From contig JANPWX010000072.1 of assembly GCA_024734555.1 (NCBI GenBank), forward strand, positions 4,725,597 through 4,789,596: 64,000 nt of DNA, given 5' to 3'. The notes below the pieces were generated by a model, which worked only from the letters and a program-made list of their open reading frames with translations, had not been told where the DNA came from and made no database searches. The position numbers and the translations under genes were made by a program. Below are positions 61,735 to 64,000 of the stretch, piece by piece (within the stretch, counting starts at the first letter, position 1; each line of letters opens with the position of its first letter). This DNA is from Trochalopteron elliotii (lineage: Eukaryota; Chordata; Aves; Passeriformes; Leiothrichidae).

Positions 61735-62215
61735 GGGGTGACTGGGAGGGTCTGGGATGATACTGGGAGGGTCTGTAGGGGAACTGGGAAGGACTGGGAG
61801 GGATGTAGGAGCACTGGGGAGTACGGGGAGGTGCTGGGGTGGGATAAAGGGCAGGCAGTGTGAGGCAGTGCAAGGAACAGGGAGCACTGGGGAGGGCATT
61901 TGGACTTCCAAGAAGGAACTTGGGATGGAGATGAGGATAACTGGCAGGAGCTAGGACCACTGAAAAGGAACTGGGGAGCACTGGAGAAGAAGTGGAAGCA
62001 CTGGGAGGGAACTCTAGATGATGGAAGCACTGAGGATGGACTTGGGATGGGCTAGCTGGGAGGAGTGGGAGCACTGGAGAGGAACTGGGGCCAGTGGGGA
62101 GGAATGAAGGAGATGGGTTGACCAGGAGGAAGTGGTAGATGTGGAGAAGAACAGGGAATGGTAGCTTCACCAAGAAAAGAGCTGCAATGGGGTCAACTGG
62201 GAGGAACTGGCAGCA
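61735..62215. repeat. Minisatellite filling intron 2, ACTGGGAGGAACTGG type
   Basis: Degenerate ACTGGGA/GCACTGGGGA units, related to those of intron 1 but more diverged towards the acceptor. Minus-strand frames of 117-171 codons are translations of the repeat. Confidence 0.88.
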
Positions 62216-62265
62216 CTTGGAGAGTTTGACCCCTCCTACCCCACCCAGCCCTGTCCAGCGCCACC

Positions 62266-64000
<1,735 letters not shown>

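Noticed and set aside
61658..62173. 171-codon minus-strand frame
   Set aside because: A translation of the intron 2 minisatellite that also crosses the putative exon 2 on the opposite strand.

Overview
The window reads as nuclear DNA of a bird. It carries many copies of CR1, the avian LINE, on both strands, and three solo LTRs of avian endogenous retrovirus type. At the right edge is the 5' end of a vertebrate striated-muscle myosin heavy chain gene with very short, GC-rich, minisatellite-filled introns, the kind of structure seen on avian microchromosomes. Nothing points to a particular species.

Layout. From 1 to about 55 kb the DNA is mostly AT-rich and gene-poor. I found no convincing spliced cellular gene there. 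What can be named is repeats: CR1 fragments near 0.9-1.5, 5.1-5.4, 9.1, 10.4, 15.5-15.9, 18.2, 22.2-22.8, 26.9-27.6, 31.6, 38.6-38.9, 46.5 and 54.9-55.7 kb; solo LTRs at 309-871 (+), 13458-13955 (-, with an exact 6-bp target duplication) and 49824-50196 (+, with a 5/6 duplication); an (A)50 run, a (GAA)n array and AT-rich microsatellites. Between 52.18 and 54.89 kb the minus strand shows a tiled series of open segments, broken by stops and frameshifts, that looks like a decayed coding region of about 2.7 kb. An old retroviral glycoprotein is my best guess, but it is unproven.

From about 55.7 kb the base composition shifts to GC-rich. A diverged 84-bp dispersed repeat occurs twice (56.45 and 58.70 kb), and there is an LTR-like polyadenylation region near 57.6 kb. 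Next come a purine-rich minisatellite (59.03-59.90 kb), an isolated AATAAA signal (60.29 kb) and a second minisatellite (60.33-60.94 kb). Immediately downstream is a TATA promoter with an E-box (60.98-61.01 kb). It starts a plus-strand MYH7/MYH6-type gene: two short non-coding exons (61032-61048 and 61631-61688), then coding exons at 62266-62466, 62895-63038, 63462-63618, 63723-63750 and 63980-64000. The window ends inside the ATP-binding P-loop. Reading frame, exon lengths (201 coding nt, then 144, 157 and 28) and residue numbering match the cardiac/slow myosin family with no indel.

Most non-coding segments of the myosin 5' end carry a tandem repeat. Introns 3 and 4 share a 39-40-bp family; in intron 3 the period is exactly 39 bp, so the intron stays open in frame with exon 3.
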